Shown piece by piece: positions 22,781-34,629 of a stretch of DNA of 64,000 nt. Within the stretch, counting starts at the first letter, position 1. Every line of letters starts with the position of its first letter. Origin of the DNA: Trileptium ribeirensis. Lineage: Eukaryota; Nematoda; Enoplea; Enoplida; Thoracostomopsidae. The notes below the pieces were generated by a model. It was not told the origin of the DNA. It saw only the letters and a list, made by a program, of their open reading frames with translations, and searched no databases. A program made the position numbers and the translations under genes. Where the stretch lies: positions 1 to 64,000 of the forward strand of contig JASANE010029459.1 of assembly GCA_030248225.1 (NCBI GenBank). Direction: 5' to 3'.

Positions 22781-23453
22781 CAAATTATGTCGGATCCTCT
22801 GTGGAAATTTCAGCTCAATCTATTCATCTATTCTGAAGTTACTAATGGTCACATCTAAGTTTGATCTGACTCTGCGTGTCAAAGAGGGTTGTTCAACGCT
22901 AGTTTCTCAATCGGCAGAGTAATAGACAAGTAAGCATGCATCGGTATGCTAGTCCCTAAACAAATAAAACTGAAAATTAATAAGCCAAATCGTCTTTTCC
23001 GTTTATGAATTATAACTGTAGAGATAAAGTGTAGTCGTTTTACACGCAACCAAAAACAAGCCATGTAATTACATTAAGCTAAAAAAAGAATTAGTAAAAA
23101 ATATAAACTTTTTACTAAAGATATTTTCACAGAAATAGAGCTAATAAACCACATATGACTCGATGGGCCGTAACGTCACCGACCTTTCTGCAAAATGGAG
23201 TGTCGATAGCTGCTACCGTTTTCTGGAGTTTCCTTTGAATTCTCATTTTTGGAATTAATGCTTGCTAGGTCCCTAGGGTCTGTAAGACCCAACTGTATAT
23301 GCATTATATTAAAATATATACCCATGCTGCGTGAATGTATTGATATGCGATGCCATTTTATGTGAGTATTCGAAGTATCGTTGATTGAAACTATAATTAT
23401 AACTCGAAATGGTTCATAGAACCTGAGAATAGAACAATAAGGTCGGTGATGTT
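22781..23453. other. No recognised gene
   Basis: AT-rich sequence with no supported coding region, RNA or repeat. Confidence 0.35.
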
Positions 23454-23504
23454 ATGGCACCACTACTCATATGGTACTAGTACCCATATGGCACCTGTAC
23501 TCAT
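23454..23504 (-). repeat. Three inverted 17-bp satellite units
   Basis: ATGGCACCACTACTCAT, ATGGTACTAGTACCCAT and ATGGCACCTGTACTCAT follow each other. They are the reverse complement of the unit in the large array that begins at 24789. Confidence 0.85.
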
Positions 23505-24788
23505 GTGTGTATGCTCTTATATGGGGACACAGGAGTGATTATCCCCCTGTGTCTCGGACCGCCTCGGGGCTCCGCACCGCTTTTGCCTCCTTGCCACCCG
23601 CACGAAAAACTTTGAAAAAATAGGTAAAAATTACATATAAATGAGCAAAATTTTGGCAAAAGGAAAAAAATGGGAGAAAATTGGTAAACGCACAACACTC
23701 ATGTTTCATCAGCTAAAAAAATTACATAGGTTATATACCTATTTCCATCATACGTTAAATGGAGGATCATTGACACTAGCCAGTGTTTAAACCTCAGAAT
23801 AGAATATTTTAACCCTACTACTTATACATCCATGCTCACGAGCATTCTTTCGAGGGATATAGCCGGGGTTTTAGGGGTTGTCGGTCTTCGGCCTTTCAGA
23901 AGCTGTCAGCCAGTCATCTGGGAAGGGTTAGCCTAGTAGGGATAAATTTCTGAAATCTTCCCAATTGTTACCAACTGAACTCCAACTTTTTGCTAAACCT
24001 TCCCACGTGCCTTTCCTGAGTGGGCTAGCGGCTGCAAAGCCTCAAGACTACCTGCTGTGTGCAGATCGGTGCGTCAGTAGGATAATCATCCCTATGTTCC
24101 TACGAGCATGTATATAGGAACCTATAAATTTTCCTCATTACACTGAAATTTATAACTTTGTATACATAATGCAAATTCCTTCAAAGCACTCGATGTCGAC
24201 CTTCAAAATTTTGAACCATTCTTTTCGATCGTGAAGGCGCAGGTAAACCGTGACTGAGATTTGGAATGATAAACTATCGTATCTCCACAATAACAAGTTT
24301 TCGTCCGTGCAATGCGTAATTTGTCGTTTTACGTAGTGCGAAAAGATACCGCAACGATTGTACTTACTAACTAAGGATATCTTTTAGAGACAGAAGTTCA
24401 AATGATTTCGTTAACGCCACTTGGTGAGACGTAAAATTAAAACTGACCGAGCAATGTAAGATTTTTGGTTTTTAAGTAATGGAAGTAAAGTTGAAGTTTT
24501 CTAAATGAGATTAATTGATATGATTTTGCTAATACCACATGAATATTGAGAAAGTACTGCATGAATACTATTAAGGGTTAATGATGGTCGGCTCTACTGA
24601 AAAGTGTGACACTGTTCAGTTTTTCTATATAATCGACCGCGATACGTCCAGGTTTATAAACAACATGGTGTGTCATAAATATGATTACTATTCTCGTGTT
24701 CTTAAACAAATACCACAATTATTCAACAAGAGTACAGATGTCGAATGTGAAAAAGTGCGAAATTCGTGCTGGTGCCTTCTAAATACGT
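23505..24788. other. Spacer between the two orientations of the 17-bp satellite; one protein-like open frame
   Basis: A hairpin with arms GGGGACACAGG and CCTGTGTCTC lies at 23523-23555. A GC-richer block (23850-24090) resembles the tail of a retroelement, but I cannot assign it. The frame at 24581-24799 (+) has protein-like composition (several Cys, Tyr, Asp) and ends inside the satellite; I do not recognise it. Confidence 0.35.
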
Positions 24789-25510
24789 GTGCCACATGAG
24801 TATGGGTGCCACATGAGTATAGGTATCACAAGAATTCAGGTGCCACATAAGTATAGGTGCCACGTGGGTACAGGTACAACATGAAAATAGGTGCCACATG
24901 AGTATAGGTGTCACATGATTATAGGTGCCACATGAGTGCAGGTGCCGCATGAGTACAGGTGCCACATGAATATAGGTTCCACATGAGTACAGGTGCCACA
25001 TGAGTACATTTGCGCAATGAGTATAGGTCCCACATGATTACAGGTGCCACATGAGTATAGGTGCCACATGAGTAATGGTGCCACATGAGTATAGGAGCTC
25101 CATGAGCACTGGTGCCACATATGTATAAGTGCCTCATGAGTACAGGTGCCATATAAGTTTAGGTGCCACATGAGTATACGTGGCACATGGGTACAGGTGC
25201 CACATGAGTATAGGTGTCACATAGGTACAGGTGCCACATGAGTGCAGGTACCACATGAGTATAGGTTCCACATGAGTACAGGTGCCACATGAATACAGGT
25301 TCCACATAAGTTTAGGTGCCACATGAGTATACGTGGCACATGGGTACAGGTGCCACATGAGTATAGGTGTCACATAGGTACAGGTGCCACATGAGTACAG
25401 ATGCCACATAAGTATAGGTGCCCCACGAGTATAAGTGCCACATGAGTGCAGGTGCCACATGAGTATAGGTGCCACATGAGTATAGGTGCCACATGAGTAT
25501 AGGTGCCACA
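24789..25510 (+). repeat. 17-bp satellite array, about 42 units
   Basis: The unit GTGCCACATGAGTATAG is repeated with point changes across about 720 bases. A block near 25145-25240 is repeated near 25305-25400 with the same variants, showing segmental duplication inside the array. The Trp/His/Cys-rich minus frames are products of the repeat. Confidence 0.95.
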
Positions 25511-26303
25511 GTTAAGCGAGTATGTTGAGGGCAGTGCAATCTTTATCATGTTTAGCGGCTAGATATCCGAAATTTTTTTCGTTCCGCTCAAATAAAAATC
25601 GGACGGCGAGAGAACTCTAGTAATTGGATTATTAAAGTGCTACATTTGCAAGACCAGAGAAAGCTATGCGATATAAAATGATAATGCGTAGTTTGACAAA
25701 ACACGAAAACACAGCCATGCACGAACTAACTACTAAAATAAACGAGTGTAAACGCAATACTATGTTTTTTCGGTATAATTTAGACAGCATTGCGTGTCAG
25801 AAATACATGCAGTGGTGAAATCAAATATCTTATACACCACCGTCATTGGGATGGAAATGGTAATTACGCGAAATGTTGAAGAACTACTGAAATTTGCAAT
25901 TAGTAGGACAAAGAAACCGCAACATACCGTTTTGACATTGATTCGATGCTCGGTTAATAATTTAGCGAATGCTTATGAAGTCCTGTTGTAATTACAAATG
26001 GTTTACACAAAATCCAAAGTATAAGAGTAGACAAAGTAAATTATAGCAAAATTAACGTTAATCTTGTGAACCCCGAAAAAATTGTAATCCATCCGTGTCA
26101 ATGTCGGAAATTTTAGACAACCCCATAACAAAAAAGTACAAAAAGGCTAAATATATTAAGAGAAGGCTGAAATTTTGGGAAAACATAAGAAAAACTACGG
26201 TCACAAATTTATTAAGATGCACAGTACAAAGTTATATTGATAGTAAATATATCCTGTATGTAATGGGGCAATTAACGCATCATTTACCTCAAGGTGTATG
26301 CAG
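25511..26303. other. Unrecognised, partly protein-like open stretches
   Basis: Three + strand stretches (about 25670-25825, 25794-25991, 26095-26300) read as Lys/Asn/Cys-containing peptides of natural composition but sit in different frames separated by stops. They may be remnants of one old gene, the last cut by the MITE at 26304. No family is recognised. Confidence 0.25.
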
Positions 26304-26957
26304 CGGGGCCGGATTTTGTCACAGTCTGCCGCGGCTCTGAAGCCATGCTCGGCCGGCCGCAGTCAGGCAGTGCGACATTTTTTGGGCCGAGCCAGCCCCT
26401 ACAAATATATTTAGCTGATAGTAAAATTAGGCTGATAAATTGTCACAAGTGTTCGAAAATGTCCAATGGGTTCGAAAAAAGAGAAATATATGACGACAAT
26501 GGAAAATCGCTAAAAAATGGAAATTGATGATAGTTACAGTCATATATTCGTAAAACATCCTTCCAATTATAATAGCATAATTTTCATGCACGAAAAAGCA
26601 TGTTTTACATAGCTACTAGCTTGGCTTAAAAAGGCGCTTAAACAAAAATATTGGAATTAGCGATATTTACGTGTTTATTTTGCCCCGATTTATGCGTTTT
26701 GCTTTTAATTACTATTAATATTGCCTTTTTTGGGCTCAGAGTCAAATATTTTCGATGTAACACAATCTGCTAAACCGAATGTAATAAATATTTTTGCAGT
26801 AGCTCGTCCTAGCTATCAAACCCTGAGACACAGCTTTTCCCGGACCGTACAAACATACTACCATAGCATAGCTATTCATTTTATTTATGAAGAACCGGAT
26901 GTGGTTGTGCGCTTTTGTCACGAGCCGCAATTGGCTCTGTGACAAAATCGAGCCCTA
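26304..26957. mobile_element. MITE-like element with GC-rich left end
   Basis: The termini are inverted copies: the left end has GGGGCCGGATTTTGTCACAG (26305-26324) and the right end CTGTGACAAAATCGAGCCCT (26937-26956). The right terminus also folds on itself (TTTTGTCAC-GAGCC facing GGCTC-TGTGACAAAA, about 26913-26947). No transposase is present. The family is unknown; a hAT-like origin is possible but not shown. Confidence 0.6.
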
Positions 26958-27214
26958 GATGCACACATCTGAAGTTAAACGATGCATAAGATAACTTGAG
27001 TACGCTTTGTCTCTAGTTTGTCCCAAAGTGAAGCGTGACTGAATGGGACATTGGCACAGTCAACACTGACTATCAGTTTTATCCTGAGGTTACAGAGAGC
27101 TCTATATAATATCCACATGGTTAGGCGGAACCATGTGGGACAAATTTACCCGTTTCGCCTGACTGTTAGAAATAGTTATAATACGACATATATTGCAAAT
27201 ACGACATATAACGC
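26958..27214. other. Short non-coding spacer
   Basis: No coding signal. The sequence CACATGGTTAGGCGGAACCATGTGG at about 27114 folds as a short hairpin (CCACATGGTT with its complement). Confidence 0.4.
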
Positions 27215-28720
27215 AGTAAATTCAAATTTTGGCAGCTGTCCAACGCAGTAAATTTCAATTTTAAGAGTTCTCCAGCGCATCAAATTCAAATTTTGGTATC
27301 AATCAAACGCGGTTAATTTCTATTTTAGTAGCTATCCAGCGCGGAAAATTCAAATTTTAGCAAAACATAAAATTTGGAGGCTGACCTGCGGGGGAAATTA
27401 AAATTTTGGCAATTTTCCAACGAAGAATATTCTAATTTTGCCAGCTGCCACAAGCTCACATTTCAAATTTTGGCAGTCGTCCAACGCGGTAAATTTAAAT
27501 TTTGGCGATTCTCCAGCTCGGCAAATTATATTTTGGCAGCAGTCTAAGGCGGCTAATTTCTATATTAGTAGCTAGCCAGCGCGGCAAATTTAAATTTTAG
27601 CGAAATACAAAGTTTGACATCTTGCTCGCAGGGGAAATTGTAATTTTGGCAACTATTCAACCCGGTAAATTCAAATTTTGGCAGCTGTACAGCGCGGGAA
27701 TTTCAAATTTTGGCAGTTGTCCAACGCGGGAATTTTAAATTTTGGCACCTGTCCAACGCGGAAAATTTAAATTTTTGCAGTTCTCCAGCGCTGCAAATTC
27801 AAATTTCGGCAGCAGTCCAACGCGGTTAATTTCTATTTTACTAGCTATCCAGTGCGGGAAGTACAAATTTTAGCAAAATACAAAATTTGGAGGTTGTCCA
27901 GTGGGGGAAATTTAAATTTTGGCAACCTTCCAACGTAGAAAATTATAAATTTGGCAGCTGCCCCAAGCTGACGATTCAAATTTCGGCGGTAAATTTAAAT
28001 TGTGACAGTTTTCCAGCTCGGCAAATTAAATTTTGGCAGCAGTCCACGGCGGCTAATTTTTACTTTTGTAGCTGGCCAGCGCGTGAAATTCAAATTTTAG
28101 CGATATACAAAGTTTGGCGGCTGGCCCGAAGGGGAAATTCTAATTTTTGCAACTGTTCAACCCGGTAAATTCAAATTTTGGCAGCTGTCCAGCGCAGGAA
28201 TTTAAAATTTGGCAGCTGCCCAACGCGGGAATTTTAAATTTTGGCAGCTGTCGAACGCGGTAAATTTAAAGTTTTGCAGTTCTCTAGCGCTACAAATTCC
28301 AATTTCAGCAGCAGTCCAACGCGGTTAGTTTCTATTTCAGTAGCTATCCAGCGCGCCAAATTCAAATTTTACCAAAACACATAATTTGGCGGGTGTCCAG
28401 CGCGGCAAATTCAAATTTTGGCAGCTGTATATCGCTCAAATTTTAAATTTTGGCAGCTGTCCAGCGTATAAAATTCAAATTTTGGCAGCTGTAAAGCGCG
28501 GACAATTCAAATTTTGGCAGCCGTCTAACGCGGTGAATTTAAATTTTGGCAGTTCCACAGCGCGGCAAATTCAAATTTTCGCAGTAGTCCAACCCGGTTA
28601 ATTTATATTTTGCAAACTATCCAGCGCGAGAAATTCAAATTTTAGCAAAATACAAAATATAACAACTGTCCAACCTAGAAATTCAATATTTTGCAGAAGC
28701 CCAAGCTTAACATTATACCT
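27215..28720. repeat. ~32-bp satellite with 225-275-bp higher-order pattern
   Basis: About 45 diverged units with the core AAATTCAAATTTTGGCAGCT followed by a GTCCARCGCGG block. A variant unit (TAGTAGCTATCCAGCG followed by a TTTTAGCRAAA unit) recurs near 27325, 27566, 27840, 28065, 28340 and 28610, giving a higher-order period of roughly 225-275 bases. Confidence 0.9.
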
Positions 28721-31087
28721 TAATGCAGTGTTACATCATATACGGTGAGCTCGGACAATACAGGACAAACATCTGAGTCTGAGCTCACTCTTGCGTAAAA
28801 CCTGACAGTGTCACTAAGCTGCTGTTTATATCCTCATAGTTAGCTTTCACTGATGTGAAAGTGGCGCACAATGTGACAGCTTCAATGTGGCAGCGCACAA
28901 TGTGACATCTTCCACAATGTGATAGTGGCGCCTGACTACTGGACAATGCTAAGTCAGCCTGCACTCAATTTAATGTAAATGCCCCTTATATACGTACTCT
29001 AGGTCACGTTTCACGTTACTATTTATTTTGTACGCTGTGTATGGCCGAGCCGTAAGACCGCTACTCCGTCAACTTTGCGGTGTCCGTGGTCTCGGGGCTA
29101 GGAGGTCCTTGGTGGCAAAAAGGAAGAGTTGGAGCGGCGCCTTTAGGGGATACGGAGCCCTCAAGAGGGGACTAATGTGGCTTTATGGGGTCTTGCAAGT
29201 AAGGGCTGTCCCTCCTACCCCCACACGCCATCGGCACCGATGAGATCCGCCCTTAAATTTCTTACAAGTGCCTTCTGACTGCAAAAAGACACGATCAAAT
29301 GTACACATGAGCACTATGCAAGATCTTATCGGATAGCCCAAATTTAGACAGTGCGCTTTCACAAATCATGCCTTAATTGGTCAGGGAATACGTCCTTGCC
29401 GCGTGTCTCGACAGCTATGGTGCTAAAGCTTGATTCGGCACCTAAACACGGCTTACATTGCCGATTTACACAACTGATTTTAAAAAGAATCGCTTTTATC
29501 TTTACCACTTAAAGATGCACATGTTTGATCTAGCACCTGAAAACTATCCCAAAATTTATCTAAATATAAACAATATTTGCGAAAACTTGGCGTCACCAGA
29601 TTTATCTGTTCGCCGAACAGTACGAGGCTTTGCCACCAATAACTGCCACGTTACAGCTGTTTAACCCGCTGAAATCCTGGTTGTTATATTATCAATTTGT
29701 GTTAAATTGTGTGCCTGTTTACTGTTAAAATGTCGTTAAGGTTTACGACTTTGTTTTAAGCACAAGCACTACTGCTCGGGTAGTGCTTCGAGCATCCGGC
29801 TACAGCAGTCGGGTACCCGAGTGCTTTGATATTAGGTTTATATTTTGAATGTCACCTAGGTTTTATTTTACCAGAAAATTGTCTTCTTAACATAAAAAAT
29901 ATAGCAAGCCCAAAAGCAAGATAAGTGAAGTAGAAGAACGCAGCATAAGGGAATTTATTTTTAATGCCCACGATTCACGCGAAGTCCAGATTTTTATTTT
30001 GAACACCAGGGATTATAATTTATACACAAGGCTGTTTATAATAAAGACAATAGCGAATTTCTATTAACAATGTAAGTCAAAGCCGTTGCACACATGTTTA
30101 ACATGGATCAATAAGTAGAGAGAGTACTGCGTATGCACAACTTTAAGAGTTTTTATTCCAAAAATATAGAAATTAAAACGAACACGCAATAACAAATTTA
30201 GTATCTAACAACAAAATTCCTAAAGCTTTTGGCAGAATCTCAGTAAGTAGGTAACAAAAACATAGCGAACTCATGTCGGATTCTGTAAAATACTACTTTT
30301 ATATGATATAGTATATTCAACATAGAAATAACAGTTAGGTCTGGCCCTTAAAGGTGACGTGGGCCACCAAATATCCGCAAAACACAACGATTTGTCAAAA
30401 GTTTTTAAGACACTGGGACAACATGTACAAATATCGGATTTTTAGACAATCTACAATTGTTTGTGCGCGCTTAAACTTTATACGTGGGTCTTATGTTAGT
30501 TTTGAAAGCCGTTGCACCACTGATTGACCCGAGATACAAAAAAGATATAAAAACTTTAAATGTGTATTTTTAGAAATTGCTATGCATAAACTATGACGTG
30601 ATGATAAAGTTATTGCACATACTAATGCATTTACGTGATGATGAAAGCCCAAATACGCGATATTACTTATGCACAGCAAACCGTTAGATCAAATTTTGAA
30701 CACTGATTCGGTTCTTTTTAACCATAATCTTGAGTTTAACTTTAACTGATACACATAAAAACCTTTACTCAATTTGATTCAAGCTTGGCGCTTTTTTTTC
30801 ATTGCTTATGCTAAAAGATTGATAAAGTATTTATTCGGGTTCATAGTACTGGGATGAATACTCATAATCCCTGACCATATATAATAATTTCCCAAATTGG
30901 TAAGTAGTAAATAAAGCTTACGATAAACGTACCGTAATCGCTGTGATACTAAAAATTGTTTTCAGTATTGATGGTACCGCTTTGATTTTTAGGACAGACA
31001 ATATCAACATTCTCGACACATGTAATTCCCTCCATTGCCTTTTCCAGTTTCAATTAATGTGCATTCTGTATAATCTTGAAGAAACAT
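28721..31087. other. No recognised gene; short direct repeats and hairpins
   Basis: At 28860-28930 a GCGCACAATGTGACA block occurs twice and a CACAATGTGATA variant once. At 29764-29788 a perfect 9-bp stem (AAGCACTAC/GTAGTGCTT) is followed by the 12-bp palindrome TCGGGTACCCGA at 29809. A GC-rich patch (29030-29250) holds an Arg/Leu-rich frame that looks compositional. Confidence 0.4.
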
Positions 31088-31162
31088 TGACCCCACCGGC
31101 GGATTGAACCTGGATCACTTTAGTGTGACGCTACTGCATTAGTCATTGTGCTATCTAGGAGC
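31088..31162 (-). repeat. tRNA-like SINE head, degenerate
   Basis: On the minus strand an A-box-like TAGCACAATGACTAATGC and a B-box AGGTTCAATCC sit at tRNA spacing, with an anticodon-like stem between. The T-stem and acceptor pair poorly, so it is a tRNA-derived repeat rather than a functional tRNA. Confidence 0.45.
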
Positions 31163-31182
31163 TGTTGCTCGTTTTTAATCAC

Positions 31183-32450
31183 TGTAGCCTACGTGGTCCT
31201 AGGGGTGTTTAGTCCCACCGTAGATTACACACGAACTAACGGTTGGTTACTACAATATTCCCAAATGCGAGCACCACGGACTATTTATTTTACGAGCTTA
31301 TTCCTAAGGCCTTAACTTGTAACACTAATAATTCAGACAGCTTATTTCACACACTATAACAAACTACAAAGTCTACTCACAATAAACACATAAACGGCTG
31401 ATCCGTACTCGCCTTGATCGCACAGCTTCTGCGGTTACACACGAACTAACGGTTGTTTACTACAATATTCCCAAATGCGAGCACCACGGACTATTTATTT
31501 TACGAGCTTATTCCTAAGGCCTTAACTTGTAACACTAATAATTCAGACACCTTATTTCACACACTATAACAAACTACAAACTCTACTCACAATAAACACA
31601 TAAACGGCTGATCCGTACTCGCCTTGATCGCACAGCTTCTGAGGCCGACTGAGGCCATGATCTAACTTCGCAATCGCTTAAATACCCGAGCTATAACTCT
31701 ACTCCCATTTTCTCACTATTGATTTCTCTAAGCGATCGAAATTACATAATAAGTTTTCCAAGTTTTACTCCTGTTCTCCTCCCCTAAAATTCTCTGTTAA
31801 ACCTAAGTGAATTTTAGTCGTTAGAGAATAAGTTTTTGTGAATTTCCCCGAATTCTTAAGTATAAACAAAATAAAAGATTTTAATCGAAAATTCAGTAGA
31901 TACACATAGCCGCTAATGTAGGCCTAATGCTTAGGGCACCCAACCCTTACACACAAATTCGATATATTTAAAACTTATGGCCCAGACTCACATAAAACTC
32001 TCGTAATTCTGTTTCTCCTGTAAAAACTCTTTCGAAATTAGCTAAGTTCTAAAATTCTCCTGCACCATGTACAAAAGTTTCAACACACAAGACAAGAAAC
32101 CTTATGTGCGCATCATATACAATCGTAAACACATGACAGAAGGTACCGCATACATACACTACGTTTCGATATACAACTAATTCACAAACGTATTATGTAT
32201 ACACACAGTATAGAATTAAACATATACAATACATATAATTTTGTATATGCCTTCATAATCAACAAGCCATGTGCATAATATACAATAAATGGTTGATACA
32301 GGTGATAAACAACAAACATAAATATGAAGCAGCTAAACGTACCCATAGCAATGTTGCTCATGGGCTAGGTTTGGACTCCTAAAAATGGAAACTCATGAAC
32401 GCGAATAGAAATCGTTTTAATTTGAACACAGTATGGTGAACCACACCACA
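31183..32450 (-). mobile_element. Probable LTR of a minus-strand Ty3-like retrotransposon
   Basis: The segment starts TGTAGCC and ends CCACACCACA in + orientation, fitting TG...CA LTR ends. Just beyond its right end, the minus strand reads a purine-rich tract (GCGGAGGGGATAA) preceded by a frame with FEDKFLCSGGDN, the pattern found where a Ty3 polyprotein ends at the 3' LTR. The internal part beyond 32530 is decayed. Inside the LTR a 210-bp segment is tandemly doubled (31225-31434 and 31435-31644). The left boundary is less certain than the right. Confidence 0.5.
31225..31644. repeat. Tandem duplication, 210 bp x 2
   Basis: Two copies beginning TTACACACGAACTAACGGTT follow each other directly and differ at only a few bases, so the doubling is recent relative to the LTR. 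Confidence 0.95.
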
Positions 32451-33333
32451 TTATCCCCTCCGCTGCATAAAAATTTGTCCTCAAATTTTCCTAAGGGTAG
32501 AACTATATGTTTCGTTTTTAAACGCACTGAGGTACACATTCAATACTGCAATCCGTTAATCAAATCACGCGAGTCACTCAAACGTTCAATCTATTGATTA
32601 ATTCGTCAATCAATCACCGTTTTTTGTTTGTAATAGTCAATGTTCCAGCAGCTGAATTAAGTTACATTGAATGTTAATTTCTCGCACAATATTGTTATTC
32701 ATGCGATACGGAAGTATGGCATAGTACCATTGAACCGTTCGCACATCAGTTGCGCACCTTTCCAGCCCTCGTCATTATTAATGTATCAGGTGGTGTGATT
32801 GAATTAGCATTCACCCTTGTGTTAACATCTCGTACACACTATATTCGCGGAACATGAATCGCGACCCCTATTTTACATCAGCCGCGCATCTACCGCTATC
32901 CATTGCGCTGCTAAGTGGTTCGAAATTATGCCCGTCAAAAATACCCACCACTTGATCGATAACAACGGAACCGTAATAAAAGCAGGTCGAAAAACGACGG
33001 CATTTACCTAAATACGGCACGACACCATTACATATCACACACAATGTCACAACTGCGATGACATACAACATACAGCGTTGATATTACTGGACCTTATGGC
33101 ATGGAATTTTTAATAATGGTCCCATTCGTACACAAAACTGCGTTTAAATCATGATAATTTTAAGTGCCTCAATTCACTTTAATAACACTTCATTTTTAAC
33201 ACAGATTATACACAGATGCAATTTCGGATGCTTATAAATTACAAAACAGAAATAGCCAATTACGTAGTTGTTGCTTTTTTATTCCTAAAGGTATTTGTTA
33301 TAAAGTATAAATCATCTCAAATGACTGAATATG
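32451..33333. other. Decayed internal sequence next to the LTR; otherwise nothing recognised
   Basis: The first ~80 bases hold the polypurine tract and end of a polyprotein frame on the minus strand. I see no integrase or RT motif in the rest. Confidence 0.3.
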
Positions 33334-34154
33334 ACTGATTGAATATATATTTTTATACAGGGCACGACTTAAAGTAAATTCTGAATTACCCTTAGTCTAC
33401 TTTACGGAAATATTGCACAAAAATATATATAATTTAAGCGACACAGATACACCTACACGCATAATTATGCGATACAGGCACTTTCATTATTTAGTTAATT
33501 CGACAGTTAATTTTACACAGAGTGGTTCAGTAAGTAGGTATGAAGTTTCGGTGATATTTGTAAAAAGTTGCACATATTTTATTAATTTGTTTTATAAATT
33601 ATCCGCAGACTAATACACGAATACGCTGTCTAAACGTTTTGAAATAAGCAGACAGCGTTACAGGTGCAAGTTATACGGATTGTGTATACTACGTATGGAC
33701 ATACGAGTTTTAAATCTTACTTATACGATGATAGACATTTAAATAGTGAAACGGAAATGGTGTCATTGCGTAAATTGATTTTTGGCACATGTAAGGGTAA
33801 TTTGCAGTTGGTCCAGCGAGCAACAATTGCAAGAAAAGCGGTGTTTATATTAATATTTGATTCCGAAATTGTATAAATTATCTTATATTGATATACAGCC
33901 AAAATGATTTTAGAAGTTGTCACGAAAACTACCTAGTGTTACACCAATACACTCTCCATTTTGACATGCGGCTAAAGTTAAATAGATGTTCATGTGCCTT
34001 TTTATGTCCCTTAAAAGTTACAATTAGGGGTAAGACCTACGTATATATAGATATTTCTCCTAAATACCCGAGCCCTTGCAGATGTACGCTTAAAGATAAC
34101 TTGTTGTTTCTTCAATTTATAATATACAATTATATTGCACTGTTTTATGTATGA
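33334..34154 (+). other. Cluster of three open frames, possible unrecognised gene remnant
   Basis: Three + strand open stretches (about 33334-33613, 33664-33876, 33888-34154) follow each other in different frames. Each is preceded by an acceptor-like TTTTATACAG, GTTACAG or GATATACAG. The first contains a strong donor-like CAGTAAGT (33529/33530) in phase with the second. The third is Cys-containing and hydrophobic at its end. Splice phase does not work between the second and third, and I recognise no family. An AATAAA lies at about 34184. Confidence 0.2.
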
Positions 34155-34485
34155 AATAATCAAATTTTTTTTTATAACTCTTTAATAAACAGTTGTTGTG
34201 GAGATATTTTTCAGACAAAACATCGGAATTGTGGCAAAACTCGTTTTATTAAAATAATTTGGTCTGTTTAAGCATTACGATGATTATGTCTTCAAGCATG
34301 TATATTTTTATTATATACAGTCACAAGAAAGATATACACATATATGCATGTAAATACATATATACACTTGAATATATACATATACTATATACACTTGAAT
34401 ATATTTTTTCTATACCGCCAGAAGTTATAGCCGAGAGCTCGTAGCGACATAAAATCCTCTGCGGGCCCATTCTACAATACATGCC

Positions 34486-34629
34486 GTGGCACACAGGGAC
34501 ATTACACCCCCTGTGTGTCACATTTTTTTAATTTAGCTTTATACCCCTCGTGCGTCGTCAAGACGAAAACAGCAACGAAAGCGCGAGCACAGCGACAAAC
34601 CCACAGGAACATAAATTCTCCTTGTGGGT
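34486..34629. repeat. Two hairpins sharing a CACAGG...CCTGTG-type core
   Basis: Arms GTGGCACACAGGG (34486-34498) and CCCTGTGTGTCAC (34509-34521) pair over 13 positions with one G-T type pair. A second hairpin has arms ACCCACAGGA (34599-34608) and TCCTTGTGGGT (34619-34629) with one bulged base. The hairpin at 23523 has the same layout. Confidence 0.7.

Noticed and set aside
24723..25539. Several Trp/His/Cys-rich minus frames of 75-113 codons
   Set aside because: All are translations of the 17-bp satellite; the peptide repeats arise from the period, not from a protein.
29028..29243. 71-codon Arg-rich frame
   Set aside because: GC-rich patch with no start context, no motif and no splice signals.
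33334..34154. Three-exon gene
   Set aside because: The splice phase between the second and third open stretches does not work and no family is recognised; kept only as a weak region.
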